A stretch of 39,933 nt of DNA, from positions 1 through 39,933 of the forward strand of contig JAEWVF010000115.1 in assembly GCA_023459215.1 (NCBI GenBank), read 5' to 3'. Source of the DNA: Chloroflexota bacterium. Its GTDB lineage: Bacteria > Chloroflexota > Anaerolineae > Anaerolineales > Villigracilaceae. The notes below the pieces were generated by a model. It saw only the letters and a list, made by a program, of their open reading frames with translations, did no database searches and was not told where the DNA came from. Position 1 is the first letter of the stretch, and each line of letters begins with the position of its first letter. Shown piece after piece: positions 16,416 to 24,180 of the stretch. Made by a program: the position numbers and the translations under genes.

Positions 16416-17393
16416 ATGAAAAAGGTATTTTTCGGATTACTGCTGGTTTCACTCCTGTTAGCAGGCTGTGGTATCACACCGAACGCCGTAAGCGAGAGTT
16501 ATGCGCCGATGGCCGGTTCAGGCGGGGTCTCTTTCGATGAGCCGGCTGCCGCTTACGAAGGGGAAGCCGCTTACGAGGAACAAGCCGCCTACGATGCCAA
16601 TATCAGTTCGGTCCCGGCCCAGAAGCGGATGGTGATTGAAAACGCCGATTTGAGCATTGTGGTTGTCGACCCTGAAACCAAAATGCAAGCCATTTCAGCC
16701 ATGGCCGAACGCATGGGCGGATTCGTGGTTTCATCGAACCTGTTCGAAACCTACCTATCCGATGGAAACACCGCCCCGGAAGGGTCGCTGACCGTTCGTG
16801 TGCCAGCCGAAAACCTGAAAGAGGCCCTGGCCGAAATCAAGGAAGGCATCGTTGAATTGAAGTCGGAAACCCGCTCTGGTCAGGATGTAACCCAGGAATA
16901 CACCGACCTGGCCTCGCGGCTCAAGAATCTCGAGAATACCGAACGCCAGTTGAACAATATCCTGGAACAGGCGGAGAAAACCGAAGATGTCATGCTGGTT
17001 TTCAACCAGTTGACCGAAATCCGCGAACAGATCGAACTGATCAAAGGCCAGATGCAGTATTACGAGCAATCGGCTGCGCTGTCTGCCATCAACATTCGCC
17101 TGATCGCCGAAGAAACCGTCAAACCAATTGAAATCGGCGGCTGGAAACCGGAAGGCGTTGTGCGCGATGCGGTGCAGGCGCTGGTGAATTTCCTGAAAGG
17201 GTTCTTTGAATTCATCGTCTGGCTGGTGATCGTCTTCCTGCCGGCGGCCATCCTGATCATCCTGAGTATCGGGACTGTCCTGTTCGTGCTGTGGCGAATT
17301 GTGCGCTGGCTGTGGCGGCTGCTCTTCAAGGGCAAAGCCAAGGCGGCCAATGCTGCGGCCAAGCCGGAAACAGAATCGAAGCCCGAGAAATAA
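16416..17393 (+). CDS. DUF4349 lipoprotein with C-terminal transmembrane segment
   Basis: A 325-residue lipoprotein. The signal peptide ends in LLLAGC (lipobox). A short acidic Ala/Glu/Tyr-rich region follows, then a DUF4349 domain (about 70-235) containing RMVIENADLSIVV and a coiled-coil stretch (SRLKNLENTERQLNNILEQ). A hydrophobic helix (about 267-300) and a basic tail close the chain. Lipid anchor plus a C-terminal helix is the usual DUF4349 layout; the function is unknown. The ATG at 16416 has a near-perfect AAAGGAGGAG upstream, which rules out the longer frame from 16374. It stands alone between two terminators. Confidence 0.88.
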   Translation: MKKVFFGLLLVSLLLAGCGITPNAVSESYAPMAGSGGVSFDEPAAAYEGEAAYEEQAAYDANISSVPAQKRMVIENADLSIVVVDPETKMQAISAMAERMGGFVVSSNLFETYLSDGNTAPEGSLTVRVPAENLKEALAEIKEGIVELKSETRSGQDVTQEYTDLASRLKNLENTERQLNNILEQAEKTEDVMLVFNQLTEIREQIELIKGQMQYYEQSAALSAINIRLIAEETVKPIEIGGWKPEGVVRDAVQALVNFLKGFFEFIVWLVIVFLPAAILIILSIGTVLFVLWRIVRWLWRLLFKGKAKAANAAAKPETESKPEK

Positions 17394-17411
17394 TAGGCTC
17401 GCAATACCTGG

Positions 17412-17447
17412 CACCCCTCCAAAACGCCGTTGGAGGGGTGTTTTTTA
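17412..17447 (+). terminator. Terminator of the DUF4349 gene
   Basis: CACCCCTCCAA (17412-17422) pairs with TTGGAGGGGTG (17430-17440), followed by TTTTTTATT. Confidence 0.92.
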
Positions 17448-17468
17448 TTCTCCCGAAGCAGACAAACT

Positions 17469-17497
17469 TTGTATAAAATGGCCGGGACGGGTATAAT
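17469..17497 (+). promoter_or_regulatory. Promoter of miaB
   Basis: TTGTAT (17469-17474) and perfect TATAAT (17492-17497) are 17 bases apart. A leader of about 27 bases with GAGGAA precedes the ATG. Confidence 0.75.
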
Positions 17498-17530
17498 TCA
17501 CGCCTTACCGTTTGGAACTGAGGAACGCTT

Positions 17531-18868
17531 ATGAAATATCATATTTGGACAGAAGGCTGTCAGATGAATGTCGCCGACTCGCAGCGGGTGGGGTCAGCGC
17601 TGGAACACCTGGGCTACAGCAATACCCAGGCTGTCGAAGAAGCCGATGTTATCGTCTTAAATACCTGCGTGGTGCGCCAGTCTGCCGAAGACAAGGCCTA
17701 TGGACGCCTGACCTCGCTGCGCCCGCTCAAGAAGAAAAATCCAAACCTGGTCATCAACCTGATGGGCTGCATGGTCGGCGTGCGCGGTGCCGAAAAGCTC
17801 AAGGCCAAACTGCCATTTGTGGATGTTTTCTCACCACCATCCGACCCCGGCCCGCTGATTTCGTACCTGACCCAGGGCGAAGTCCGCTCGATGGAAGATG
17901 CCGAAACCACCCGGCGCTTCCTGGCCATGGATGATGAGCTGATCCTGCCCGTCCACGAGCGCGGACTGCTGGTGTCAGCGCATGTACCGGTCGTTTACGG
18001 CTGTTCGCACGCCTGCACCTACTGCATCATCCCCTACCGGCGCGGCATCGAACGTTCGCGCCCGGTCGGCGATATTGTGGCGGAAGTCCGCTCATTGGCC
18101 GAGCAAGGCGTCAAGGAAATCACCCTGCTGGGGCAGATTGTCGACCGTTACGGCAAGGATATTCCCGACGGCCCTAACCTGGCCGGGCTGCTGCGCATCA
18201 TCAATGAGGTCGAAGGCATCGAGCGCATCCGCTTCCTGACCTCGCATCCCAACTATTTTGGCGAAGATATCATGGATGCGGTCGCCGAACTGCCCAAGGC
18301 CATGCCGCACTTCGAAGTGCCGATCCAGGCCGGCGACGATAATGTTTTGGAAAACATGAAACGCGGCTACACCCAGGCCGATTACTACCGTCTGGTTGAA
18401 AAAATCCGCGAGAAGGTTCCCGGCTGCTCGATTGCAACCGATATTATCGTCGGCTTCCCGGGCGAGACCGAGGAACAGTTCATGCAAACCTACAAGACCC
18501 TGGCCGACCTGCGCCTGGATGTCGCCCACCTGGCGCGCTACTCACCGCGTGAGGGCACTGTTTCGTCGCGGCGCATGGCCGACGATGTGCCCGCCGAGGA
18601 GAAAATGCGCCGCTTCCGCCTGCTGGAAGAACTTCAGGAGCAGGTTGTTGGCGAAATCAACGCAAAATACCTGGGTGAAACTGTCGAGGTGCTGTTCGAG
18701 GAAAAGGTCAAGGGCCGCTGGAAGGGCCGCACCCCGACCAACAAGCTGGTCTTTGTCGAAAGCGAAGAAAACCTGCGCGGCAAAGTCCTGCCGGTCAGCA
18801 TCACCTGGACCGGGCCATGGTCAATGCAGGGGGCGCTGCTCAGGCAGCCGGTGGTAATTGCGCTGTAA
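17531..18868 (+). CDS. miaB: tRNA-2-methylthio-N6-dimethylallyladenosine synthase
   Basis: A 445-residue methylthiotransferase that adds a methylthio group to N6-isopentenyladenosine 37 of tRNA, using two [4Fe-4S] clusters and S-adenosylmethionine. The N-terminal UPF0004 domain has Cys10 (EGCQMN), Cys46 and Cys80. The radical-SAM motif CSHACTYC gives Cys158, Cys162 and Cys165, followed by IIPYRRG. A TRAM domain occupies about 375-445. Segments usually written as LPVQSGS read VPIQAGDD here. The GCQMN start favours MiaB over MtaB or RimO. The promoter and ribosome site fit the start at 17531. Confidence 0.93.
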   Translation: MKYHIWTEGCQMNVADSQRVGSALEHLGYSNTQAVEEADVIVLNTCVVRQSAEDKAYGRLTSLRPLKKKNPNLVINLMGCMVGVRGAEKLKAKLPFVDVFSPPSDPGPLISYLTQGEVRSMEDAETTRRFLAMDDELILPVHERGLLVSAHVPVVYGCSHACTYCIIPYRRGIERSRPVGDIVAEVRSLAEQGVKEITLLGQIVDRYGKDIPDGPNLAGLLRIINEVEGIERIRFLTSHPNYFGEDIMDAVAELPKAMPHFEVPIQAGDDNVLENMKRGYTQADYYRLVEKIREKVPGCSIATDIIVGFPGETEEQFMQTYKTLADLRLDVAHLARYSPREGTVSSRRMADDVPAEEKMRRFRLLEELQEQVVGEINAKYLGETVEVLFEEKVKGRWKGRTPTNKLVFVESEENLRGKVLPVSITWTGPWSMQGALLRQPVVIAL

Positions 18869-18873
18869 AAAGC

Positions 18874-18910
18874 AAAAAGTGGAAAGTAGGCTTGCTACTT
18901 TCCACTTTTT
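18874..18910. terminator. Bidirectional terminator between miaB and panC
   Basis: AAAAAGTGGAAAGTAG (18874-18889) pairs perfectly with CTACTTTCCACTTTTT (18895-18910) around GCTTG. The A and T ends make it work for both convergent genes. Confidence 0.93.
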
Positions 18911-18925
18911 ATTACGCCGAAAAAC

Positions 18926-19774
18926 TTACCCGCCAATCACAAAATTATCAATCAGGCGCGTTTTGCCGAGATAAACCGCCATCGAAAGCAGCGCTTTGCC
19001 ATGAACCGTTTGCAACTCTTCCAGCGTATCGTAGTCTGCGCAGGAAACATATTGCAGCTTGGCCAGCGGTTCGGCATTGATCGTGTCAGACATCAGTGCG
19101 CGCAATTGGTCGGCATTCCGCTCGCCGGCCTCGTGCGCAGCTTTGGCGGCGCTCAGGGCGCGGAATAGAACTGTTGCCGCCTGGCGCTCTTCAGGATTCA
19201 GGTATGTATTGCGGCTCGACATGGCCAGGCCATCCGCTTCACGCATGGTCGGACAAACAACGATTTCAATCGGAAAATCCAGGTCGCGGGTCATGCGGCG
19301 GATGACCGCCGCCTGTTGGGCATCTTTTTGGCCAAAATAGGCCTTTTGCGGCTGGAAGGCGTTGAACAGTTTGGCTACCACGGTGGTGACACCGCGGAAA
19401 TGGCCGGGGCGCATGGCCCCCTCCAGCGGCGAGGTCAGCCCTTCGACCGTCACCCAGCTCTGAAATCCGGGCGGGTAGACGATGTCGGGAGTCGGCAGCC
19501 AGACCAGGTCTGCGCCAGCGGCTTCGAGCAGTTTCAAATCCGCATCGAGGTTGCGCGGGTATTTGTCCAGGTCTTCGGTCGGGGCAAACTGGGTCGGGTT
19601 GACAAAAATGCTGACTCCCACACTGACGCATTCGGTGCGGGCGCGCTCGACCAGGGAAATATGCCCACGGTGCAAGTAGCCCATGGTCGGTACCAAGCCA
19701 AACGGCGCATCCAACAGGGAGCGCGCCTGGCGTAATTCTTCAAGGGTTGTGGCCAAAATCATCGCTTCACTCAT
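18926..19774 (-). CDS. panC: Pantothenate synthetase (pantoate-beta-alanine ligase)
   Basis: A 282-residue ligase that joins pantoate and beta-alanine using ATP to make pantothenate, the precursor of CoA. Hallmarks are PTMGYLHRGH (29-38, ATP-binding His35 and His38), SIFVNPTQF, FGQKDAQQ and READGLAMSSRN. In the first motif the common Ala-Leu-His-Glu-Gly is Tyr-Leu-His-Arg-Gly. It starts ten bases after the PBP1A stop and is the last gene of the MaoC-PBP1A-panC run. The ribosome site is weak (GAAAG), so it may depend on coupling. panB and panD are not in the window. Confidence 0.95.
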   Translation of the reverse strand: MSEAMILATTLEELRQARSLLDAPFGLVPTMGYLHRGHISLVERARTECVSVGVSIFVNPTQFAPTEDLDKYPRNLDADLKLLEAAGADLVWLPTPDIVYPPGFQSWVTVEGLTSPLEGAMRPGHFRGVTTVVAKLFNAFQPQKAYFGQKDAQQAAVIRRMTRDLDFPIEIVVCPTMREADGLAMSSRNTYLNPEERQAATVLFRALSAAKAAHEAGERNADQLRALMSDTINAEPLAKLQYVSCADYDTLEELQTVHGKALLSMAVYLGKTRLIDNFVIGG

Positions 19775-19784
19775 CTTTCAACAC

Positions 19785-22700
19785 CTATGGCGTTGGGGTT
19801 TCACTGGGCACAGGAGTATCGCTAGGCAGAGGCGTTTCCGTTGGGACAGGGGTGTCGCTCGGCACAGGCGTAGAGGTAAAGGTCGGTTCCGGGGTGGCGG
19901 TCGGTTCGGGAATGTCGATTTTCAGGTGCACAATTCGTTCAGCGTAACCGTCCTCGTTGTTCTCCATGCGCAGGCGAAGAGTGACCCGGTCTTCGGTCAG
20001 TTTGTCCACCTTCCAGCGGTAGACCACCTCCGGCTGGCGGATTTCGTTATTACCTTCGAAAATCACTTCCCAATCCTGGGGGTCATCCCCGTAGCCGAAT
20101 TCGATGCGCAAGAGGCGGAATCCATCGCCCGAGGCAACCACTTTGATGTCCAGATCGCCTTCAGTGATGACATCCCCATCACGCAGCCCGGAGAACGATA
20201 AGGTCGGGCGCGGGCTGCCATCCTTGCACTCGCTGTCGGGCACAAAGAAGAGAGGGGATTCAAAGCCGATGCTTTCGGCCCAGCCCTGGCCCTGGGCCTC
20301 GCGGCGCAACCAGCGCCGGGCAAACGCATCAGTCACATTCAAGACCAGGCGCTCGTCGACAAACTGGTCACAGGCTGAATTTGCGCGCTGGCCGGTCCAG
20401 GTGTCAATGATTTCTTCCTTCCACAGGTCATCCTTGGAGGGCAGCGGCGGCTGGTCAACGGCAAAGATTTCAGCCTGCTGCTGCGGACAATATTTGGACG
20501 GCTCGGTGCCGGAAATGGCGCAGATGACCTTGTCCATGATGCCGGCCGGGCGCACAAACGGAGCCGGGTTGCTGCCGGTCAATTGGGGGACAGCCGCCTG
20601 CATGAATTGTGACCAGATCGGGGCTGCGCCGCTCAAACCGGTGGTATTCTGCATCGGGGTGTAATCGGCGTTGCCCACCCAAACCCCAACCGCCAAATCG
20701 GGCGTAAAACCCATCGTCCAGTTGTCGCGGAAGTCATTGGTCGTGCCGGTCTTGGCCGCCGCCGGGAATGGCAGGCTGAGCATCGAGTTGCGGCCAAACA
20801 TCGGGGCGCGCGCCTCGTTATCCGACAAAATCGAGGCCATCAAATAGGCGTGTTCGGGGCGAATGGCTTGCTGGCCAGCGGGCGGCTGGTATTCATAAAC
20901 CACATTGCCCTGGAAATCGGTAATTTTAAGAATCGCCACCGGCGGGATGCGCTTGCCGTTATTGGCGATGACCGCAAAAGCACCGGTCATTTCCAGCACC
21001 GAAACCTCGCCGCCGCCCAGGGTCAGGGCAAGGCCGTAATCCTTGCGGGTCAGGCTGGTGATGCCCAGGCGCTGGGCCATCCCAACCAGGCCGTCAGCAT
21101 AATCCGTAGCCGGGTCGTCATAAACACCGACAAAAGCCAGGGCTTTGACCGCCGGGATGTTGTAGGAATTGGCCAGCGCCGCCCGCACCGTAACCGGCCC
21201 GTGGAATTTGCCATCATAGTTGACAGGGCTGTACAACTCGCCCGGATCATCGGGCAAACCGGAAGGGGTGAAATAGGAGGGCACGTCCCAGATCAGGGTC
21301 GAGGGCGTCCAACCCTTTTCAAAAGCTGCCAGGTAGGTAAAAGGCTTGATCGACGAGCCGGGCTGACGGGTTTGGGTGGTCGCCATGTTAACCTGGCCGT
21401 CAATGGCTTCGTTGAAATAATCCGCTGAACCGACCATCGCCAGGATTTCGCCCGTCGAGGGGCGAATGGCGACCAGGGCGCCGTTGCTGGCATTCTTATC
21501 CACCAGGGCGGCCACCTGCTCGGCAACGATGCGCTGGGCGGTATCCTGCAATTGCGCGTCGAGGCTGGTATAAACGGTGAAACCTTCCCGATAAAGAACC
21601 TGCGCGCCGAATTGGGCTTCCAACTGCTCGCGGACGAACTGCACCCAGTGCGGGTGGCGCATGGTGACATCGGGACGCGGGAAATTGTAGGCTTCGATTT
21701 CCTGCGAAGCAGCCAACGCATCCTGAACCCCCAGGCAAACCGGGTCGGGGCTGTTACTGACGGTAATGCATTTTTTTTCCTGGCTGAGGGTATACATCAG
21801 CACAAGCACATCCTGGTGGCGCTTCAGGGTCGCTTCGCGGTTGGTATGTATATCGTAAACCGAGGGCGATTGCGGCAGGCCGGCCAGGAAAGTGGCCTGC
21901 GCCATGGTCAATTTATCGGCGGTTGTATTGAAATAGGTTTCAGCAGCCGCTTCGATACCGTAGGCCAGGTTCCCATAGTTGTTCTCGTTCAGGTACAGTT
22001 CAAGGATTTCATTCTTGGAATAGCGCCGATTGATTTCCGCAGCCAGAATTACCTCGCGAATTTTGCGGCTGTAAGACTGCTCAAAACGCTCTTCCGGCCC
22101 GAGCAACAGGGTGCGCGCCAACTGCTGGGTGATGGTCGATGCGCCCGATTCGATCTCGCCAGAGGTCAGGTTTTGCCACACAGCGCGGATGATTGCCACC
22201 AGGTCGAAGCCGGGATGGTTGTAGAATTCCTTGTCTTCGGTGGCAATCGTTGCCGCCAGGACATAAGGGGAAATTTGTTCCAAGGGGATGTAGGTACGGC
22301 GGCCGGCATTCGGGTCGAGCAATTCATAGAGTGGAACACCGTTCCGGTCGAGGATGCGGGTGGTTTCGAACTGCGAGGCGCGGCCGCGCAAGTCATCCAC
22401 GGGCGGCAGGGTCGAGGCGATGGAGGCGTAGGCCAGCACCCCGACTACCGCAGCCAGCAAGGCCAGAATGGCCCCGACAAACATCGAGATAACAAACATG
22501 CGCGTCAGGCATCCCAGGCTGCGCTTGAAATCGAAAGAGCCGGTATTGGCAATCGTCGGCGGTTGCGCCGGTGGAGGCCCCAGGCGTGTGGGGCGCTGCT
22601 GCACGGTTGGCTGCCAGGCCGCGGGCGTGACACGGGTGGCGTTCAGATCAATCTCGCTGACGCGCTCGGGCAGGGGCATTTCGCCCGGCTCAGGGAAAAG

Positions 22701-22862
22701 CGGCGGCGGGGAACTGCGCGCGGAGCGTCCGCCCTCGGGCAGGATGGTGCCTGATTCTTCCAGCGGGGCGATAAAACCGGCTTCATCGGGATTCACGCGT
22801 CGGGTGGCCGCGAATCGATTGGGATCAAACTCAGGGGGTGATTTCTCTTCAGGGTCAGTCAT
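19785..22862 (-). CDS. Class A penicillin-binding protein (PBP1A-type)
   Basis: A 1025-residue bifunctional peptidoglycan synthase. A long cytoplasmic Pro-rich tail (1-115) precedes the membrane helix (about 121-148). The GT51 glycosyltransferase domain has the catalytic Glu209 in TIATEDKEFYNHPGFD and GASTITQQLAR (240-250). The transpeptidase has Ser503-Lys506 (SSIK), SYN (566-568) and KTGTT (704-708). The C-terminal part (about 740-1025) holds a region with paired Cys residues, a beta-rich module, and a low-complexity Thr-Pro-Ser-Pro tail with near-repeats. It begins 24 bases after the MaoC gene. All catalytic motifs are intact, so it is expected to polymerise and cross-link cell wall. Confidence 0.95.
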   Translation of the reverse strand: MTDPEEKSPPEFDPNRFAATRRVNPDEAGFIAPLEESGTILPEGGRSARSSPPPLFPEPGEMPLPERVSEIDLNATRVTPAAWQPTVQQRPTRLGPPPAQPPTIANTGSFDFKRSLGCLTRMFVISMFVGAILALLAAVVGVLAYASIASTLPPVDDLRGRASQFETTRILDRNGVPLYELLDPNAGRRTYIPLEQISPYVLAATIATEDKEFYNHPGFDLVAIIRAVWQNLTSGEIESGASTITQQLARTLLLGPEERFEQSYSRKIREVILAAEINRRYSKNEILELYLNENNYGNLAYGIEAAAETYFNTTADKLTMAQATFLAGLPQSPSVYDIHTNREATLKRHQDVLVLMYTLSQEKKCITVSNSPDPVCLGVQDALAASQEIEAYNFPRPDVTMRHPHWVQFVREQLEAQFGAQVLYREGFTVYTSLDAQLQDTAQRIVAEQVAALVDKNASNGALVAIRPSTGEILAMVGSADYFNEAIDGQVNMATTQTRQPGSSIKPFTYLAAFEKGWTPSTLIWDVPSYFTPSGLPDDPGELYSPVNYDGKFHGPVTVRAALANSYNIPAVKALAFVGVYDDPATDYADGLVGMAQRLGITSLTRKDYGLALTLGGGEVSVLEMTGAFAVIANNGKRIPPVAILKITDFQGNVVYEYQPPAGQQAIRPEHAYLMASILSDNEARAPMFGRNSMLSLPFPAAAKTGTTNDFRDNWTMGFTPDLAVGVWVGNADYTPMQNTTGLSGAAPIWSQFMQAAVPQLTGSNPAPFVRPAGIMDKVICAISGTEPSKYCPQQQAEIFAVDQPPLPSKDDLWKEEIIDTWTGQRANSACDQFVDERLVLNVTDAFARRWLRREAQGQGWAESIGFESPLFFVPDSECKDGSPRPTLSFSGLRDGDVITEGDLDIKVVASGDGFRLLRIEFGYGDDPQDWEVIFEGNNEIRQPEVVYRWKVDKLTEDRVTLRLRMENNEDGYAERIVHLKIDIPEPTATPEPTFTSTPVPSDTPVPTETPLPSDTPVPSETPTP

Positions 22863-22886
22863 GGCGTTCCAGTCTGCACAAAAATC

Positions 22887-23330
22887 TTACTTAAACTTGA
22901 CCAGCACCGTCCATGAACCTTTCATGGCGGTTTCGCCGGCCTGGTTAACAACATGGGCCAGGATGGTCACCAGCCCGCCGCCCAGGCGCGGGAAGGCTTT
23001 GGTTTCGGCAACTTCCATCTCGACATGGATCGTATCGCCGATAAAAACGGGGTTTACGAATTTCCACTCGCCGACTTCGCGGAAGGCGATGACATTGGCG
23101 CCCAAAATACCGGTCTGGACGGCCAACCCGGAGGCGATTGACAGGCCGAGCAGGCCGTGCGCAATGCGCTGGCCAAAGGGCGTAGCTTTGGCAAATTCGG
23201 CATCGGTATGAATCTGGTTGAAATCGCCGGAAAGCCCGGCAAAGGCCGAAACTTCATGTTCGGTAACGGTGCGCCCGGCAGATTTTACTTTCATGCCAGG
23301 CTGGAAATCTTCAAAGAATAAAGCGCTCAT
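22887..23330 (-). CDS. MaoC-like (R)-specific enoyl-CoA hydratase
   Basis: A 147-residue hot-dog-fold hydratase of the MaoC/PhaJ type, which adds water to trans-2-enoyl-CoA. The motif SGDFNQIHTD supplies the catalytic Asp and His, and RIAHGLLG is also conserved. The start ATG at 23330 has GAGGAG upstream. It is the first gene before PBP1A and panC on the same strand, with short gaps (24 and 10 bases). The grouping with cell-wall and pantothenate genes looks like shared transcription rather than a shared pathway. Its position and size also allow a role in short-chain acyl-CoA metabolism other than polyhydroxyalkanoate supply. Confidence 0.88.
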   Translation of the reverse strand: MSALFFEDFQPGMKVKSAGRTVTEHEVSAFAGLSGDFNQIHTDAEFAKATPFGQRIAHGLLGLSIASGLAVQTGILGANVIAFREVGEWKFVNPVFIGDTIHVEMEVAETKAFPRLGGGLVTILAHVVNQAGETAMKGSWTVLVKFK

Positions 23331-23342
23331 TGTTTCTCTCCT

Positions 23343-23361
23343 CGTTTATTTATTATAAACG
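23343..23361 (-). promoter_or_regulatory. -10 box of the MaoC operon inside a 7-bp dyad
   Basis: CGTTTAT (23343-23349) and ATAAACG (23355-23361) form a perfect inverted repeat that covers the minus-strand TATAAT (23357-23352). A protein bound here would block the promoter. No convincing -35 is seen. Confidence 0.5.
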
Positions 23362-23391
23362 CTTGCAGGGGGGTAGTAGTTCCGCTGCCGG

Positions 23392-23420
23392 TTGTTTTTA
23401 AGGGGTAATAGGCGGATAAT
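23392..23420 (+). promoter_or_regulatory. Promoter of the 23461 gene
   Basis: TTGTTT (23392-23397) and GATAAT (23415-23420) are 17 bases apart. The expected transcription start near 23427 lies after an in-frame ATG at 23419, which supports translation from 23461. Confidence 0.5.
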
Positions 23421-23460
23421 GAAAGTGTTGCTTGAGATTTGCAAGCGAAAGGAGTGCGCC

Positions 23461-23865
23461 ATGTGTTTTCTTTGCCCCAAAACCAGTTACGTTGAGTTAA
23501 TTACCAACCAGACGTTGGCGAGCGCCAGCGAGCCGTTTGGGCCGGGTTATCAGGTTTTGTTTGACCAAACCATCCCGGTTAAGGGTTGGAAGGAAATTTG
23601 CGTTTGGGTGCATGTCTTTGTCGATAACTATGAAACCACACCCATCAATACCGCCGAGGCCCAGCTAAACCTGCGCTTTATGCACAAGTTCAGCGGCGGC
23701 GAGTTCGATTACGAACAAGACAGTTTTGAGACTGATGTGACCTCCTATATCAATGGTTACACCATCCAGCCGGTAATCGGCGAACAACTGCGCCTGCTCT
23801 GTGAACCAAAACACCTGCCGCCCGGCCCATATCGCCTGACTGTCACCTATCTGCTGGTTCGCTGA
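23461..23865 (+). CDS. Hypothetical protein, beta-rich, with N-terminal CxxC
   Basis: A 134-residue protein that I do not recognise. It begins MCFLCPKTSYVELI, with Cys2 and Cys5 as a CxxC pair; a further Cys lies in the interior (KEICVWVHVF) and another near the end (LRLLCEP). The rest alternates short hydrophobic and polar stretches, as in a beta-sandwich, and ends in PPGPYRLTVTYLLVR. There is no signal peptide or membrane helix. The start was set at 23461 because AAAGGAG (23448-23454) sits six bases upstream. It has its own promoter and is monocistronic. No function is claimed. Confidence 0.7.
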   Translation: MCFLCPKTSYVELITNQTLASASEPFGPGYQVLFDQTIPVKGWKEICVWVHVFVDNYETTPINTAEAQLNLRFMHKFSGGEFDYEQDSFETDVTSYINGYTIQPVIGEQLRLLCEPKHLPPGPYRLTVTYLLVR

Positions 23866-23927
23866 CCCTTCGCACTCAGGGAAAAATGTTACCCAAAAAA
23901 CGTGACTTTAGGTTTTTTCTGCAATGC

Positions 23928-24180
23928 TATAATTTAGCGTGCAGTTCAGCCTAATAGATGGCGCTTATGGGCATCACAGCCCCAGAAGTGATGTGACGGA
24001 CCCGGAACGTCCGGGGACGAAAAACAGCGAAGTTTGACAAAACACAGGTTAAACAAATCTCTCATCAAGCGCAAGAGATTCTTTTACGGAGGCCAAAATC
24101 CAACGATTTTGAGTCTGTTGTTTCCTGTCAGATTGCAAGCCGTTCGCTAAAAATTCATCTTTTCTGAAGGAGAAACCTGC
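23928..24180 (+). promoter_or_regulatory. -10 box and long structured leader of the GTPase gene
   Basis: TATAAT lies at 23928-23933 and the next start codon is at 24181, which leaves a leader of about 240 bases. Several hairpins are visible: CATCAC/GTGATG (23972-23993), CCCGGA/TCCGGG (24001-24015), AATCTCT/AGAGATT followed by CTTTT (24056-24085), and CAAAATC/GATTTTG with a 4-base loop (24094-24111). Pairs such as AGCGAA (24026)/TTCGCT (24143) could close a larger domain. It matches no riboswitch whose core sequence I can recall. A 9-codon ORF at 23967-23996 overlaps the first hairpin and is probably chance. Confidence 0.5.

Noticed and set aside
21552..22754. 400-codon + strand frame opposite PBP1A
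   Set aside because: The PBP1A reading has all catalytic motifs. The opposite frame shows no domain, promoter or ribosome site.
23967..23996. Nine-codon leader peptide in the GTPase leader
   Set aside because: It has no ribosome site and no run of a regulatory amino acid, and it overlaps a hairpin. It is probably chance.
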